Virus record (IMG/VR): IMGVR_UViG_3300034374_001920
Location: 18,078-82,077 of that record
Reading direction: 5' to 3' (one strand)
From: a virus
Length of the DNA stretch: 64,000 bases
Program-made: the position numbers and the translations under genes
Shown here: positions 28,522 to 36,727 of the stretch, piece by piece
Numbering within the stretch: position 1 is the stretch's first letter
Layout of the letters: the number at the start of each line of letters is the position of its first letter
Notes under the pieces: model-generated
What the model was told of the DNA's origin: nothing
The model's input: the letters and a program-made list of their open reading frames with translations, nothing else
Database searches by the model: none

Positions 28522-28858
28522 TAACGAAACAGTTGAAGACGTAGTTGATCAAGAGATCCCTACATCTATGCAACAGGATTTTATTGACATGGTGCAGGCT
28601 GGTAACTTCAACAAAGCGAAGGAACAGTTTGACACCATGATGGCGGACAAGATGACTGCACGTCTTGACGCCGAGAAAGCGGCAGTCGCATCTAGTATCT
28701 TTAACTCTGACGAAGACATCGATCTAGAAGACGATGATTTCTTCGATGTAGAAGATGAAGATGAACTGGATGAACTCGACGAGTACGAGTTAGAACTCGA
28801 AGATGAGGACACCGCTGAACAAGAGGGTAAAGAAATTTATTCTGGTGCAGAAATCTAA
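28514..28858 (+). CDS. 67: Prohead core protein gp67-like
   Basis: A 114-residue protein. The first half is helical (FIDMVQAGNFNKAKEQFDTMM, then DAEKAAVASSIF) and the second half is extremely acidic with runs of D and E. T4 gp67 has the same two-part layout and the same place between genes 20 and 68/21. It is part of the internal scaffold and is expected to be cut by the gp21 protease. Confidence 0.82.
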   Translation: MSDNETVEDVVDQEIPTSMQQDFIDMVQAGNFNKAKEQFDTMMADKMTARLDAEKAAVASSIFNSDEDIDLEDDDFFDVEDEDELDELDEYELELEDEDTAEQEGKEIYSGAEI

Positions 28859-28863
28859 ATTTG

Positions 28864-28871
28864 TATAAATA
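28864..28871 (+). promoter_or_regulatory. Late promoter TATAAATA
   Basis: Exact octamer between the gp67-like and gp68-like genes, 18 nt before the ATG at 28889. It probably drives 68-21-22-23 up to the terminator at 32208. Confidence 0.85.
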
Positions 28872-28888
28872 ATAGTCAAGGGAAACTT

Positions 28889-29098
28889 ATGCAAACTTTT
28901 TTAGAACTTCGTGAGAAGTTGGGACGAAAACCAACTGGTACTATCGTCTACGATAAAAAAATTAATAAGATCCCTGTACAGATTTATAAGGACAATAAAG
29001 GGTTCACCGCCTATGTTGATGGCGATAGATTGGACACCTTTAAGTCGCAGAAAGATGCACAGAGGTCCGCAGAGAACATCGTCAAGGAATTAACCTAA
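28889..29098 (+). CDS. 68: Prohead core protein gp68-like
   Basis: A 69-residue basic protein (TFLELREKLGRKPTG ... KGFTAYVDGDRLDTFKSQ). Short proteins with this pattern and position occur as gp68 in marine T4-like phages; T4 gp68 is longer (141 aa). The stop codon shares its last base with the ATG of the protease gene. Assignment rests mainly on position and the VDGDRLDT segment. Confidence 0.7.
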   Translation: MQTFLELREKLGRKPTGTIVYDKKINKIPVQIYKDNKGFTAYVDGDRLDTFKSQKDAQRSAENIVKELT

Positions 29099-29757
29099 TG
29101 AAGTTAATCAGCGAATACGTAGAAAACGATCTACAATGTATTGTAGAGAAGAAAGAAGATGGCGCAAAGAAATACGTCATCGAAGGTATTTTCGCGCAGG
29201 CGGACGCAAAGAATAGAAACGGACGTATCTACCCCAAACCAATTATGGAGAATGCGGTAGGTAAGTACGTAAAAGAACAAGTATCTAAGAAACGTGCGGT
29301 TGGTGAATTGAATCACCCTGAAGGACCGACAGTTAACTTAGACAAAGTTTCTCACCTCATCACTGACCTCAAGTTTGAGGGGAATGATGTGGTAGGAAAG
29401 GCACAAATATTGGATACTCCTATGGGTAAGATCGTTCAAGGTCTTCTTGAGGGTGGTGTTCAACTAGGTGTGTCAACTCGTGGTATGGGTAGCCTTGAAC
29501 AACGGAACGGCGCAATGTACGTCAAAGACGATTTTATTCTTAGTACGGTTGACATCGTACAAGATCCATCCGCACCGGATGCCTTCGTTAATGGAATCAT
29601 GGAAGGTGTTGATTGGATCTGGAATAACGGCGTTCTAGAAGCTCAGGTAATTGAAAAAATGGAGACTGAAATTAAAACTGCTCCGAAGGCGTTTCGTCCT
29701 GAAACGCAAATTCGAGAGTTTAAGAATTTCCTCTCGTTAATTAAATCACAATTGTAA
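29098..29757 (+). CDS. 21: Prohead protease gp21
   Basis: A 219-residue serine protease of the T4 gp21 (herpesvirus-assemblin-like) family. The catalytic His is in GELNHPEGPT (His73) and the Ser in LGVSTRGMGS (Ser126). It matures the prohead by cleaving scaffold, core and capsid proteins. It lies between core gene 68 and scaffold gene 22, as in T4. Confidence 0.93.
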   Translation: MKLISEYVENDLQCIVEKKEDGAKKYVIEGIFAQADAKNRNGRIYPKPIMENAVGKYVKEQVSKKRAVGELNHPEGPTVNLDKVSHLITDLKFEGNDVVGKAQILDTPMGKIVQGLLEGGVQLGVSTRGMGSLEQRNGAMYVKDDFILSTVDIVQDPSAPDAFVNGIMEGVDWIWNNGVLEAQVIEKMETEIKTAPKAFRPETQIREFKNFLSLIKSQL

Positions 29758-29767
29758 GGAGTCAATA

Positions 29768-30823
29768 ATGACTGAAGAAACTAAAGTCGAAGTTGAACTC
29801 CACGATGAAGAAATTAACGATATCGTGGAAGAGACTCTCGAAGAGGCGGCTCCTGCTGCTAAGGGTGCAAAGGGTGATGAAGGGGCCGTAACGGAACCTG
29901 AGTCAATCGCATCTGTAGACAAGGCTGCAGACGCCGTTAAATCGCAAGCTCCTGTTCCGAAAACTAAGGCAGGTATGATCAATGCTATGTTCACTAAGAT
30001 GAACGGTATGTCTAAGGCAGAAATGTCTAAGATGTATGCATCATACATGGGTGAAGGTGTTGAAGTTGAAGAAGGTGCGGAAGAAGTGGTTGCTGAAACC
30101 ATTGACACTACCGCAGAACTGAACGCATTGGTCGAGTCTGAGGCAACACTCAGTGATGAGTTCAAGGCCAAGACTGCCGTAATTTTCGAAGCTGCTGTGA
30201 AGACGAAACTCTCTGAAGAAGTTGAGAGAATCGAAGATCAGTATAAGAGCGAACTTGCCGAAGAGGTATCCTCTATTAAAGAAGACCTCGTAGGTAAAGT
30301 AGACAGCTACCTCAACTACGTTGTTGAGACTTGGATGGAAGAGAACAAAGTTGCAGTTCAGAACGGTCTCCGTACTGAAATTGCAGAGACGTTCATGAAC
30401 AAGATGAAGGATCTATTCGTAGAGTCTTACATCGAAGTTCCTGAGTCCAAGTTGGATCTAGTTGACGAACTGGCTGAACAGGTTGAAGAGTTGGAAGGAA
30501 AACTCAACACTCAAACTGGAGACAACATCAAACTTGCAGAACAACTGGAAGTACTCCAACGTGACGCGATCATTGCAGAAGCAACTCGTGGAATGGCAGA
30601 GACTCAAGTTGAGAAACTGCGTGGTATGGTAGAGTCTGTAGATTTTGATGACGAAGAGTCTTTCAAAACTAAAGTTCAGACAGTTAAAGAATCTTTCTTT
30701 AAGACAGAAAAACCCGTGGTTAGTGAGGAACTCACCGCCGAAGAACCTGAGACTGAAATCGAAGTTTCTTCTGTGATGGAACAATACCTCGCTGCCATTA
30801 AGAAAACTACTCAATCACAGTAA
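29768..30823 (+). CDS. 22: Prohead scaffold gp22
   Basis: A 351-residue, acidic, mostly helical protein with long coiled-coil segments (about 125-300; LAEQVEELEGKLNTQTGD). The segment KAGMINAMFTKMNGMSKAEM is a conserved scaffold feature in marine T4-like phages. Numerous E-rich sites fit cleavage by gp21. It is placed directly before the major capsid gene; a GGAGTCAATA ribosome site precedes the ATG. Confidence 0.9.
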   Translation: MTEETKVEVELHDEEINDIVEETLEEAAPAAKGAKGDEGAVTEPESIASVDKAADAVKSQAPVPKTKAGMINAMFTKMNGMSKAEMSKMYASYMGEGVEVEEGAEEVVAETIDTTAELNALVESEATLSDEFKAKTAVIFEAAVKTKLSEEVERIEDQYKSELAEEVSSIKEDLVGKVDSYLNYVVETWMEENKVAVQNGLRTEIAETFMNKMKDLFVESYIEVPESKLDLVDELAEQVEELEGKLNTQTGDNIKLAEQLEVLQRDAIIAEATRGMAETQVEKLRGMVESVDFDDEESFKTKVQTVKESFFKTEKPVVSEELTAEEPETEIEVSSVMEQYLAAIKKTTQSQ

Positions 30824-30834
30824 GGAATATCTAA

Positions 30835-32169
30835 ATGAACACTAACTCTTACGATCAATTGATCGAAAAGTGGAGTCCGGTACTGAACGAAGAGTCTGCT
30901 GGTGTGATCGCAGATCGTCACCGCAAGGCCGTTACTGCCGCGATTCTTGAAAACCAAGAACGTGCAATGCGGGAAGACCGCGCTGCATCCGCTGGGTTCC
31001 TCACGGAAGCCGCTCCTGCCAACAACACTACCAGTGCATCGAACTGGGATCCTATTCTGATCTCTCTCGTTCGTCGCGCTATGCCTAACCTCATGGCATA
31101 TGACGTATGTGGTGTTCAGCCTATGTCTGGACCTACTGGTCTTATTTTCGCCATGAAGTCTCGTTACGGTGGTGGTTCTACCTCTAACCGTGAAGCACTG
31201 TTCAACGAAGCAGAAACCACATTCTCTGGTGACTCTTCTGGTGTTGCTGCTCACGATAGTGACAACGTATCTGGTTTCAACGGAATCGCACCTTCTGGTG
31301 ACTCCGCTGATACTCTTCGTGGTACTAATCTCACTGGTCGCCCAATGTCTACTGCTGATGCAGAAGCCCTTGGTTCTTCTGGTGCAGGTGCTTTCGAAGA
31401 GATGGGTTTCACCATCGAAAAGGCCACGGTGACTGCGAAGTCTCGTGCGTTGAAAGCCGAGTACTCACTTGAACTCGCACAAGACCTGAAGGCGATTCAC
31501 GGTCTTGACGCAGAGACAGAATTGGCGAACATTCTGTCAACGGAAATCCTCGCGGAAATCAACCGTGAAGTTATCCGTACCATCAACTCTCAGGCGAAGA
31601 CGGGTTGTCTTCAGGCAAACGTTACTAAGAACGGTATCTTTAACCTTTCTTCGGACGCTGATGGTCGTTGGTCTGCTGAGAAGTTCAAGGGTCTGGTTGT
31701 ACAACTTGACCGCGAAGCGAACGTAATCGCAAAAGAAACTCGTCGCGGTAAGGGTAACGTAATCATCTGTTCTTCAGATGTTGCGACTGCTCTGTCTGCT
31801 TCTGGTATGTTGGATTACACTCCTGCAATGTCTACTCAACTTCAGGTTGATGACACAGGTAACACCTTCGCTGGTACATTGAACGGACGCATCAAGGTCT
31901 ACATCGATCCTTATGCACAAACCGACTATGTAACTGTTGGATATAAGGGTACTAACCCTTATGACTCTGGTGTTTTCTATTGTCCTTACGTTCCTCTGAC
32001 TATGGTCAAGGCCGTTGGGGAAGACACTTTCCAACCGAAGATCGGTTTCAAGACTCGTTACGGCATGGCTTCGAATCCTTTCGTGGGTGCAACACCTGCT
32101 GACGGTCTCGCTGCTGCTAAGAGTAACCAGTACTACCGTATCTTCCGTGTGGACAACATCCTCACATAA
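30835..32169 (+). CDS. 23: Major capsid protein gp23
   Basis: A 444-residue HK97-fold capsid protein. Landmarks are the N-terminal region that is removed on maturation (residues ~1-60), the GPTGLIFAMKSRYGG motif, FEEMGFTIEKATVTAKSRALKAEY, and the end PFVGATPADGLAAAKSNQYYRIFRV, all typical of T4-like gp23. Length is shorter than T4 (521 aa) but normal for marine relatives. Strong terminator follows. Confidence 0.95.
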   Translation: MNTNSYDQLIEKWSPVLNEESAGVIADRHRKAVTAAILENQERAMREDRAASAGFLTEAAPANNTTSASNWDPILISLVRRAMPNLMAYDVCGVQPMSGPTGLIFAMKSRYGGGSTSNREALFNEAETTFSGDSSGVAAHDSDNVSGFNGIAPSGDSADTLRGTNLTGRPMSTADAEALGSSGAGAFEEMGFTIEKATVTAKSRALKAEYSLELAQDLKAIHGLDAETELANILSTEILAEINREVIRTINSQAKTGCLQANVTKNGIFNLSSDADGRWSAEKFKGLVVQLDREANVIAKETRRGKGNVIICSSDVATALSASGMLDYTPAMSTQLQVDDTGNTFAGTLNGRIKVYIDPYAQTDYVTVGYKGTNPYDSGVFYCPYVPLTMVKAVGEDTFQPKIGFKTRYGMASNPFVGATPADGLAAAKSNQYYRIFRVDNILT

Positions 32170-32207
32170 GATAAAAAATAAAAAGAAACTCGAAAGAGTC
32201 ATTTTTT

Positions 32208-32235
32208 GGGGGGACGCTGCAGTCCCCCCTTTTTT
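32208..32235 (+). terminator. Rho-independent terminator after gene 23
   Basis: GGGGGGAC (32208-32215), 6-nt loop, GTCCCCCC (32222-32229), then six T. An 8-bp GC-rich stem plus T-run is a strong intrinsic terminator that ends the head operon. Confidence 0.92.
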
Positions 32236-32307
32236 ATGCATATATAATAATGGTACGACATGGTAGTCTCCTAGTGAAAGGAAGCATAACTTAAAGGAGC
32301 ATGTAGT

Positions 32308-32682
32308 ATGAAATGGTTAATACTAGCGCTAGTGTTGATTCCGTTTTCTGCCCATTCTGAAACGGTAATCAATTATGATGATGGATCGACATACACTCTA
32401 TCCGAAGGCGAGAAAATTTACATCGCCAAACGTAAGTTGTTCACACAGAAAAACTACAATAACGGTAATGTGTATTTTACACTTCAGAAAGAACATACCA
32501 AGAGAGATTATGTTCCCGATCCAGACGGAACCGATGATATGGTAGTGGGTTCTCATGAATGGTGCAAAGCATATGTACCGTGGCATGAAGGTCTAACTTT
32601 TGATATGATTGCGTGGCAACGTTTCTGTGACACCGATAATGATGGTGACTATGACGAAGACGATGATCGTTGGAATGAGTAA
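32308..32682 (+). CDS. Exported protein with EF-hand-like acidic C-terminus
   Basis: A 124-residue protein starting with a clear signal peptide (MKWLILALVLIPFSAHSE; likely cleavage after Ser-17 region). The mature part is small and polar with two Cys (HEWCKAY and RFCDTD) that could form a disulphide. The end, DTDNDGDYDEDD, matches the DxDxDGxxD calcium-binding loop. It stands alone between two terminators, preceded by an AAAGGAGC ribosome site. Expected location is periplasm or outer surface of the host. No family is recognised; a superinfection or lysis-timing role is possible but unsupported. Confidence 0.65.
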   Translation: MKWLILALVLIPFSAHSETVINYDDGSTYTLSEGEKIYIAKRKLFTQKNYNNGNVYFTLQKEHTKRDYVPDPDGTDDMVVGSHEWCKAYVPWHEGLTFDMIAWQRFCDTDNDGDYDEDDDRWNE

Positions 32683-32687
32683 TAAAA

Positions 32688-32713
32688 AGGGGACTTAACG
32701 TCCCCTCTTTTTT
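32688..32713 (+). terminator. Rho-independent terminator
   Basis: AGGGGAC (32688-32694), loop TTAAC, GTCCCCT (32700-32706), then a C and six T. It ends the exported-protein gene. Confidence 0.88.
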
Positions 32714-32730
32714 AACCAACTGTTGGTTAA
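32712..32730. repeat. 19-nt inverted repeat between convergent genes
   Basis: TTAACCAAC, one central base, GTTGGTTAA: a perfect 9-bp palindrome. TTAACCAACTGTT is repeated directly at 32733, where it overlaps the stop codon of the leftward gene. It could help end leftward transcription or bind a protein. Confidence 0.7.
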
Positions 32731-32732
32731 AT

Positions 32733-33971
32733 TTAACCAACTGTTAATTGTTGTTTCTGATCTTGTAACAGTTTCAAACCAACTTCTTTGAATTCGAAAC
32801 CAGACTTTTCAAAGAAGAACTCTATCATGTTACGGTCTGCAATATACTTTGGCGAACCGATCCATTGATCATGGTCAGAGATTTTTGGGTGATAGACGAT
32901 ACACACTGCCTTCGTGTATCCGTGTTCTTGGTGTGCCTCGAAAAAGTTAGACATGAAGGTCTGAAGCGAACCACCAGAACCACTTGTGATAACTTCAACA
33001 AATGTCTTGCCGTCTTGGTAAGATGGAATGATCTCTTCGTAAAGTTTTTTCTTGTTGGCACCCTCTCTCCACTTGATGTGCTTCTGGCCTAGCAAACTCA
33101 GTTCTTCGTTCTCGATTGCTTTCTTCGCCTTGTTGATAGCAGAGTTGATTTGACGTTTGGTGATATTGAACTTCTCAAGTGCAAGGATCATTGCATCCGA
33201 ATCAAGATCGATGTTGTGGTTATAGTAGAGACTCTGTGCAATCTTGGAGAAATCGTCAGATTGGTTTACCTTTGGTTGAATCTTACCTTCCTGAACATTC
33301 AACATCATGCCCAAATATTCGATCTCTGAATCTGTCAGACCTTCCCACATTGACAGGGGAACACGAACTACCTCAAGAGTAACACCGTGTTTTGAGTCGT
33401 TGGTCGCACGGGTAGAGTGGTTACCACCAATACCAGCAGAACCATCAACACCAAAGTCTCGATCACCTTCTTCAAAATATCCTTCTAAAAGAACCGCCTG
33501 AAGTTTTAACTTCTCTGTGTTCCCGTGTTCCTCATCGATAGCGTTCTGGATATTCTGTTTGTGCGTCCAGTCATCTTCTGCACGTACTTGAATGAAGGTT
33601 GTCTTGACAACCTCAGACGCCATCTCCTGTTCACCCTTCATGTTCTTGATCTCTTCTGCGAGAGTCAGAACACGATCCATATCGAACTTCTTACTGGCGG
33701 GTGACCCGTTAGACTTATTAAAAAACATCACATTGGATTTTGCATTTGCTTCACTTAACACTCTATATTCCTCATTTTGCATTGCACCCCAACTACCAGT
33801 ACGTAGTATCTCGTAGTCAAAGTCATTATAACTCTCTCTCAAGAGTTGGTTAAATTCTTCACATTTGGAAGAATGGTTATACCCATCTGAGATCAGACCC
33901 TTATGGATGCCAACATACATACGTCCGGTTGGACGGTGCGTATATTGGTATAGGTATGCTTCGTATTTCAT
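32733..33971 (-). CDS. GIY-YIG nuclease fused to a ParB-like domain
   Basis: A 412-residue protein. Residues ~3-100 look like a GIY-YIG nuclease: LYQYTHRPTGRMYVGIHKG covers the two signature strands, NEEYRVL supplies the catalytic Glu and FFNKSNG the usual terminal Asn. Residues ~110-200 contain IGGNHSTRA, close to the ParB/sulfiredoxin-type motif, preceded by a VLLEGYFEEGDRDFG segment. A helical part (~200-290; KFNITKRQINSAINKAK looks like a helix-turn-helix) and a C-terminal domain of unknown type follow. Homing nucleases of phages use GIY-YIG, but the ParB-like part is not usual. It is leftward, opposite to the late genes, with its own promoter at 33978-34006. Confidence 0.6.
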   Translation of the reverse strand: MKYEAYLYQYTHRPTGRMYVGIHKGLISDGYNHSSKCEEFNQLLRESYNDFDYEILRTGSWGAMQNEEYRVLSEANAKSNVMFFNKSNGSPASKKFDMDRVLTLAEEIKNMKGEQEMASEVVKTTFIQVRAEDDWTHKQNIQNAIDEEHGNTEKLKLQAVLLEGYFEEGDRDFGVDGSAGIGGNHSTRATNDSKHGVTLEVVRVPLSMWEGLTDSEIEYLGMMLNVQEGKIQPKVNQSDDFSKIAQSLYYNHNIDLDSDAMILALEKFNITKRQINSAINKAKKAIENEELSLLGQKHIKWREGANKKKLYEEIIPSYQDGKTFVEVITSGSGGSLQTFMSNFFEAHQEHGYTKAVCIVYHPKISDHDQWIGSPKYIADRNMIEFFFEKSGFEFKEVGLKLLQDQKQQLTVG

Positions 33972-33977
33972 GTTTTA

Positions 33978-34006
33978 ATAATAACAAACTGGACACTATT
34001 TGTCAA
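33978..34006 (-). promoter_or_regulatory. sigma70-type promoter, leftward
   Basis: On the minus strand: TTGACA (34006-34001), 17-nt spacer, TATTAT (33983-33978), 6 nt before the ATG at 33971. It lies across the 3' end of the upstream leftward gene. The start codon is so close to the -10 box that the mRNA would be leaderless or nearly so. Confidence 0.75.
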
Positions 34007-34979
34007 GGGCTTTATCCATCTTTTTTGCGAATTCCTCGAAATACTGGTCTTCACTCAGAAGAACCTTGGAGTAGTTGTTGCGGTACTCTTCCAACTTGTT
34101 ATCAAAGAAAGTAGGGTCTCGTAACTCTAGGATCTTTTCCTCAAGTTCCTCAAACGTCTGGACTCTCTGCCAAGGGTCTATGTTATACGTGTTGTCTATG
34201 TCATAGTCCTGCCACACAAAGGGGACGATACCAATAGACAACGCCTCTGGATATCGTGACGTAGTGGCGTGTGGGTCTAACCAGTTGAAACATAGAGTAG
34301 ACCGTGCGGGTTCTAGTAGAGGATAGAGTTTTCTCCAGTCCTTGATCCACTTGGATTGTCTCTGCACACCCGAAGGGAATCCGCCGATCATGACGGTAGA
34401 CAACTGAGACCTATAGATTTTACGGATGGTCTTCTCTCTATCGTTTCCATGTTTCATCCTACCCCAATACCCAAAGTCCACAGACTTACCTTCGAACATC
34501 AAATCGGAGATGGGGTTCTTCAACCTCTGAATGAAGTGATACTTCATACCGTGAATATTTCCACTGAAGTCTATCTCATCTATGGTCACAAACTTCTTGA
34601 TGTTTGGCAGGAAACTGCGGTACAGTTCTTCGGTGTCTCCCCTGTCACTACGGAACATCACTACAGTCTTGCCTTCGAAGTAGGGTGCAATCTTATCAAT
34701 GTGAGACTGACTCTTCGCCAAGTCTTTGGGGTTCATCTGTAACTCACCGTGATACCGAAACTCACTGTCACTTGGTATGACAATAACATCTGCGGACTCA
34801 ATGGTTTCGGGTGTACGTTTAGGGCGTGTCCCATCAAAGGAACAATTGTACGTATCGTAGTTGTGTTCGGGGTGCGCCTTCATCCACTTGACGTAGTTCT
34901 CGAAGAAACTGTCCAGTACGGTTTCGAGTGGTCCTTCATACTTAACAAAGGATCTCAGTCTTGCGATGGTAATGTTCAT
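33996..34979 (-). CDS. GT-B type glycosyltransferase-like protein
   Basis: A 327-residue protein of two Rossmann-like halves. The second half contains STVMIGGFPSG and the donor-site pattern TSRYPEALSIGIVPFVW, in which the Glu and the small residues match the sugar-nucleotide site of GT-B glycosyltransferases. No membrane segment. It overlaps the DruA-like gene by 4 nt and precedes the GIY-YIG gene in the same leftward island. Acceptor could be DNA base, protein or surface glycan. No hydroxymethylase gene is seen in this window, so DNA glucosylation cannot be argued from here. Confidence 0.6.
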   Translation of the reverse strand: MNITIARLRSFVKYEGPLETVLDSFFENYVKWMKAHPEHNYDTYNCSFDGTRPKRTPETIESADVIVIPSDSEFRYHGELQMNPKDLAKSQSHIDKIAPYFEGKTVVMFRSDRGDTEELYRSFLPNIKKFVTIDEIDFSGNIHGMKYHFIQRLKNPISDLMFEGKSVDFGYWGRMKHGNDREKTIRKIYRSQLSTVMIGGFPSGVQRQSKWIKDWRKLYPLLEPARSTLCFNWLDPHATTSRYPEALSIGIVPFVWQDYDIDNTYNIDPWQRVQTFEELEEKILELRDPTFFDNKLEEYRNNYSKVLLSEDQYFEEFAKKMDKALDK

Positions 34980-36088
34980 CGTATAATATCAATCTCGTTC
35001 ATGGTGTCCTGATTCCAGACCTCTAGTTCTGTACGGACACGATTTTCATTTTTCAACTTGTCGTAACGTTTACTGGCGAGTTTCTTCCACCACGCGATCA
35101 CGTTATCTAGTTCAAACCTATCAAAGTTTTCTGCCTTGATCAGGTTATCGGTCCTACCCAATAGAACGTCCCGCACATTAGAGTAACCATACTCACCCAT
35201 ATAAAAACGTTTCTGTGTAGTCACATCACCCGCAGTCGATATCTTATCAACAAATTTGTTGTACGCCTCCGTGTCATGATGTTTCAGTGATGCCTTGACG
35301 ATACTCACCATCTTGGTTTGCATCTTTAGTTTACGGGATGACGCACCCTTGTGCACTAACTCCTCACCACCGTTCTTCTCAGTAAACCAATCCCTCATCT
35401 CTGGATAGAAGTCATCCCCTAGAGTCAACAGGAACTTAGATTGTGTGTCGCCCTTGTACCGTAGATAAGGACGCATACCATCATACATCGATGCACCCTT
35501 GAGGTTACCATACAACGAGGTGGTTTCAAAGAGACAGAACTCTGTATCATATTTGTCATTCAACATTCTGCGACTATCATGGGAACAACAGATGGCGGCA
35601 AGTAACTTACCACCAAGATAGTTAAACCCAAAGGGTTGGGCGGGTACGATGTTGAACCCCATGATTGCACGTTTGTTGAATATGTCAAGATCCGGTACAC
35701 CCCCAAGATACTCGTTCCGTGGTTTGGAATTGATTAGAGGAGATCCAAACCGAATGAACCCACATATGGTGTTGGTGGTTGTTTCTCTGACTACCATCTT
35801 TAATGTCTTGCCAGGCGACTCATCCGGAGAGAACGAGGCAGTCTTTTCAAGTAGGGTGTCAAACAACTCGTGTGGGATTTGTTGGATACGGAAGTCCATA
35901 TCTTGGGGGTGCAAATCAAACTGTTGGAACAGGTCATCCTCAACGGACATGCCTGGCAACGGTGCGGGGATGTTCCTCACACGTTCGATCTTACGTGCAC
36001 GGAAATAGTCATCGATACGTTCGAAGTCATCGAAGTAATCCATGAGTTTCCACGCTGCGTGAAATGCGTCTTTCTTTGATAAAATCAT
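34976..36088 (-). CDS. DUF4338/DruA-like protein
   Basis: A 370-residue protein. The core (about 115-215) reads ICGFIRFGSPLINSKPRNEYLGG, then FNKRAIMGFNIVP, FGFNYLGGKLLAAICCS, and FETTSLYGNLKGASMYD. This spacing matches my recollection of the DUF4338 family, whose best known member is DruA of the Druantia anti-phage defence system, although the match is by eye only. Highly charged N- and C-terminal regions flank the core. It is the first gene of the leftward island and has a consensus sigma70-type promoter. No other Druantia protein (such as the large helicase DruE) is visible, so a complete defence system is not present. Confidence 0.5.
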   Translation of the reverse strand: MILSKKDAFHAAWKLMDYFDDFERIDDYFRARKIERVRNIPAPLPGMSVEDDLFQQFDLHPQDMDFRIQQIPHELFDTLLEKTASFSPDESPGKTLKMVVRETTTNTICGFIRFGSPLINSKPRNEYLGGVPDLDIFNKRAIMGFNIVPAQPFGFNYLGGKLLAAICCSHDSRRMLNDKYDTEFCLFETTSLYGNLKGASMYDGMRPYLRYKGDTQSKFLLTLGDDFYPEMRDWFTEKNGGEELVHKGASSRKLKMQTKMVSIVKASLKHHDTEAYNKFVDKISTAGDVTTQKRFYMGEYGYSNVRDVLLGRTDNLIKAENFDRFELDNVIAWWKKLASKRYDKLKNENRVRTELEVWNQDTMNEIDIIR

Positions 36089-36110
36089 ATTGAACCTCTA
36101 ATCATGTACC

Positions 36111-36139
36111 ATTATATAGCATCCAGACAAGTTTGTCAA
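36111..36139 (-). promoter_or_regulatory. sigma70-type promoter, leftward
   Basis: On the minus strand: TTGACA (36139-36134), 17-nt spacer, TATAAT (36116-36111), 22 nt before the ATG at 36088, with a GAGGTTCA ribosome site. Only 3 nt separate it from the rightward late promoter. Confidence 0.85.
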
Positions 36140-36142
36140 GTG

Positions 36143-36150
36143 TATAAATA
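36143..36150 (+). promoter_or_regulatory. Late promoter TATAAATA
   Basis: Exact octamer 22 nt before the ATG at 36173, back to back with the leftward sigma70-type promoter. Confidence 0.82.
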
Positions 36151-36172
36151 GAGGTGTACATAGGAGTGACTC

Positions 36173-36694
36173 ATGGCGAAATCTACCTTAACCGCAAACA
36201 AAAACTTTTTACAACCCACAGGGTTTAGAGTAAGCATCGACAACACGTTGTTCGGTAACGTGCAGTTCTTTGCACAATCCATATCACATCCGGGCGCTTC
36301 CACGAACGCAGTCGAGGTTGGTATACCTAGAGTTACTGGAATCCCATTTTCAGGATCTAAGATAACATATTCTGACCTTACTGTCAACCTTATTCTTGAC
36401 GAAGACATGCAGTCCTACACAGAACTACAGAAGTGGATGGAGCGTCTGGTCAACGAGAAAGAGGTTAGGCCAGGCGATAGGTACAGAGGACAGGTCGAGA
36501 AGGATGAAACATATTCCGACATCACGGTTACCATCTTGACCAGTCAGAACAACTCAAACTTGCGAATCAGATACAACGATGCGATCATCACTAATCTGGG
36601 CAGTTTTGAGTTGAACGCAAACGCAAACGATATTACTTACATTCAATTCCCCGCAACCTTCCGGTTCAGGGACTTCGAGATCGTCAAACTATAA
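36173..36694 (+). CDS. Tail-tube-like/baseplate tube protein
   Basis: A 173-residue protein with the tube-fold pattern: FRVSIDNTLFGNVQFFAQS, then a VPR/PFSGSKITYSDLTVNLI strand pair, DEDMQSYTELQKWM helix and a final FPATFRFRDFEIV strand. It is related in form to gp19 and to tube-initiator proteins of T4-like baseplates (gp48/gp54 type). I cannot say which. Own late promoter supports a virion role. Late gene 3 often sits here in relatives, but this sequence does not read as gp3. Confidence 0.65.
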   Translation: MAKSTLTANKNFLQPTGFRVSIDNTLFGNVQFFAQSISHPGASTNAVEVGIPRVTGIPFSGSKITYSDLTVNLILDEDMQSYTELQKWMERLVNEKEVRPGDRYRGQVEKDETYSDITVTILTSQNNSNLRIRYNDAIITNLGSFELNANANDITYIQFPATFRFRDFEIVKL

Positions 36695-36695
36695 C

Positions 36696-36724
36696 TTGAC
36701 ACAACACGACAAAACGGGTATAAT
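36696..36724 (+). promoter_or_regulatory. sigma70-type promoter, perfect consensus
   Basis: TTGACA (36696-36701), 17-nt spacer, TATAAT (36719-36724), just after the tube-like gene. It should start transcription of uvsY-uvsW and following genes. Confidence 0.85.
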
Positions 36725-36727
36725 AAT

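Noticed and set aside
32243-32248. TATAAT before the exported-protein gene
   Set aside because: No -35-like sequence at 16-18 nt upstream and not a TATAAATA late octamer; promoter for this gene remains unclear.
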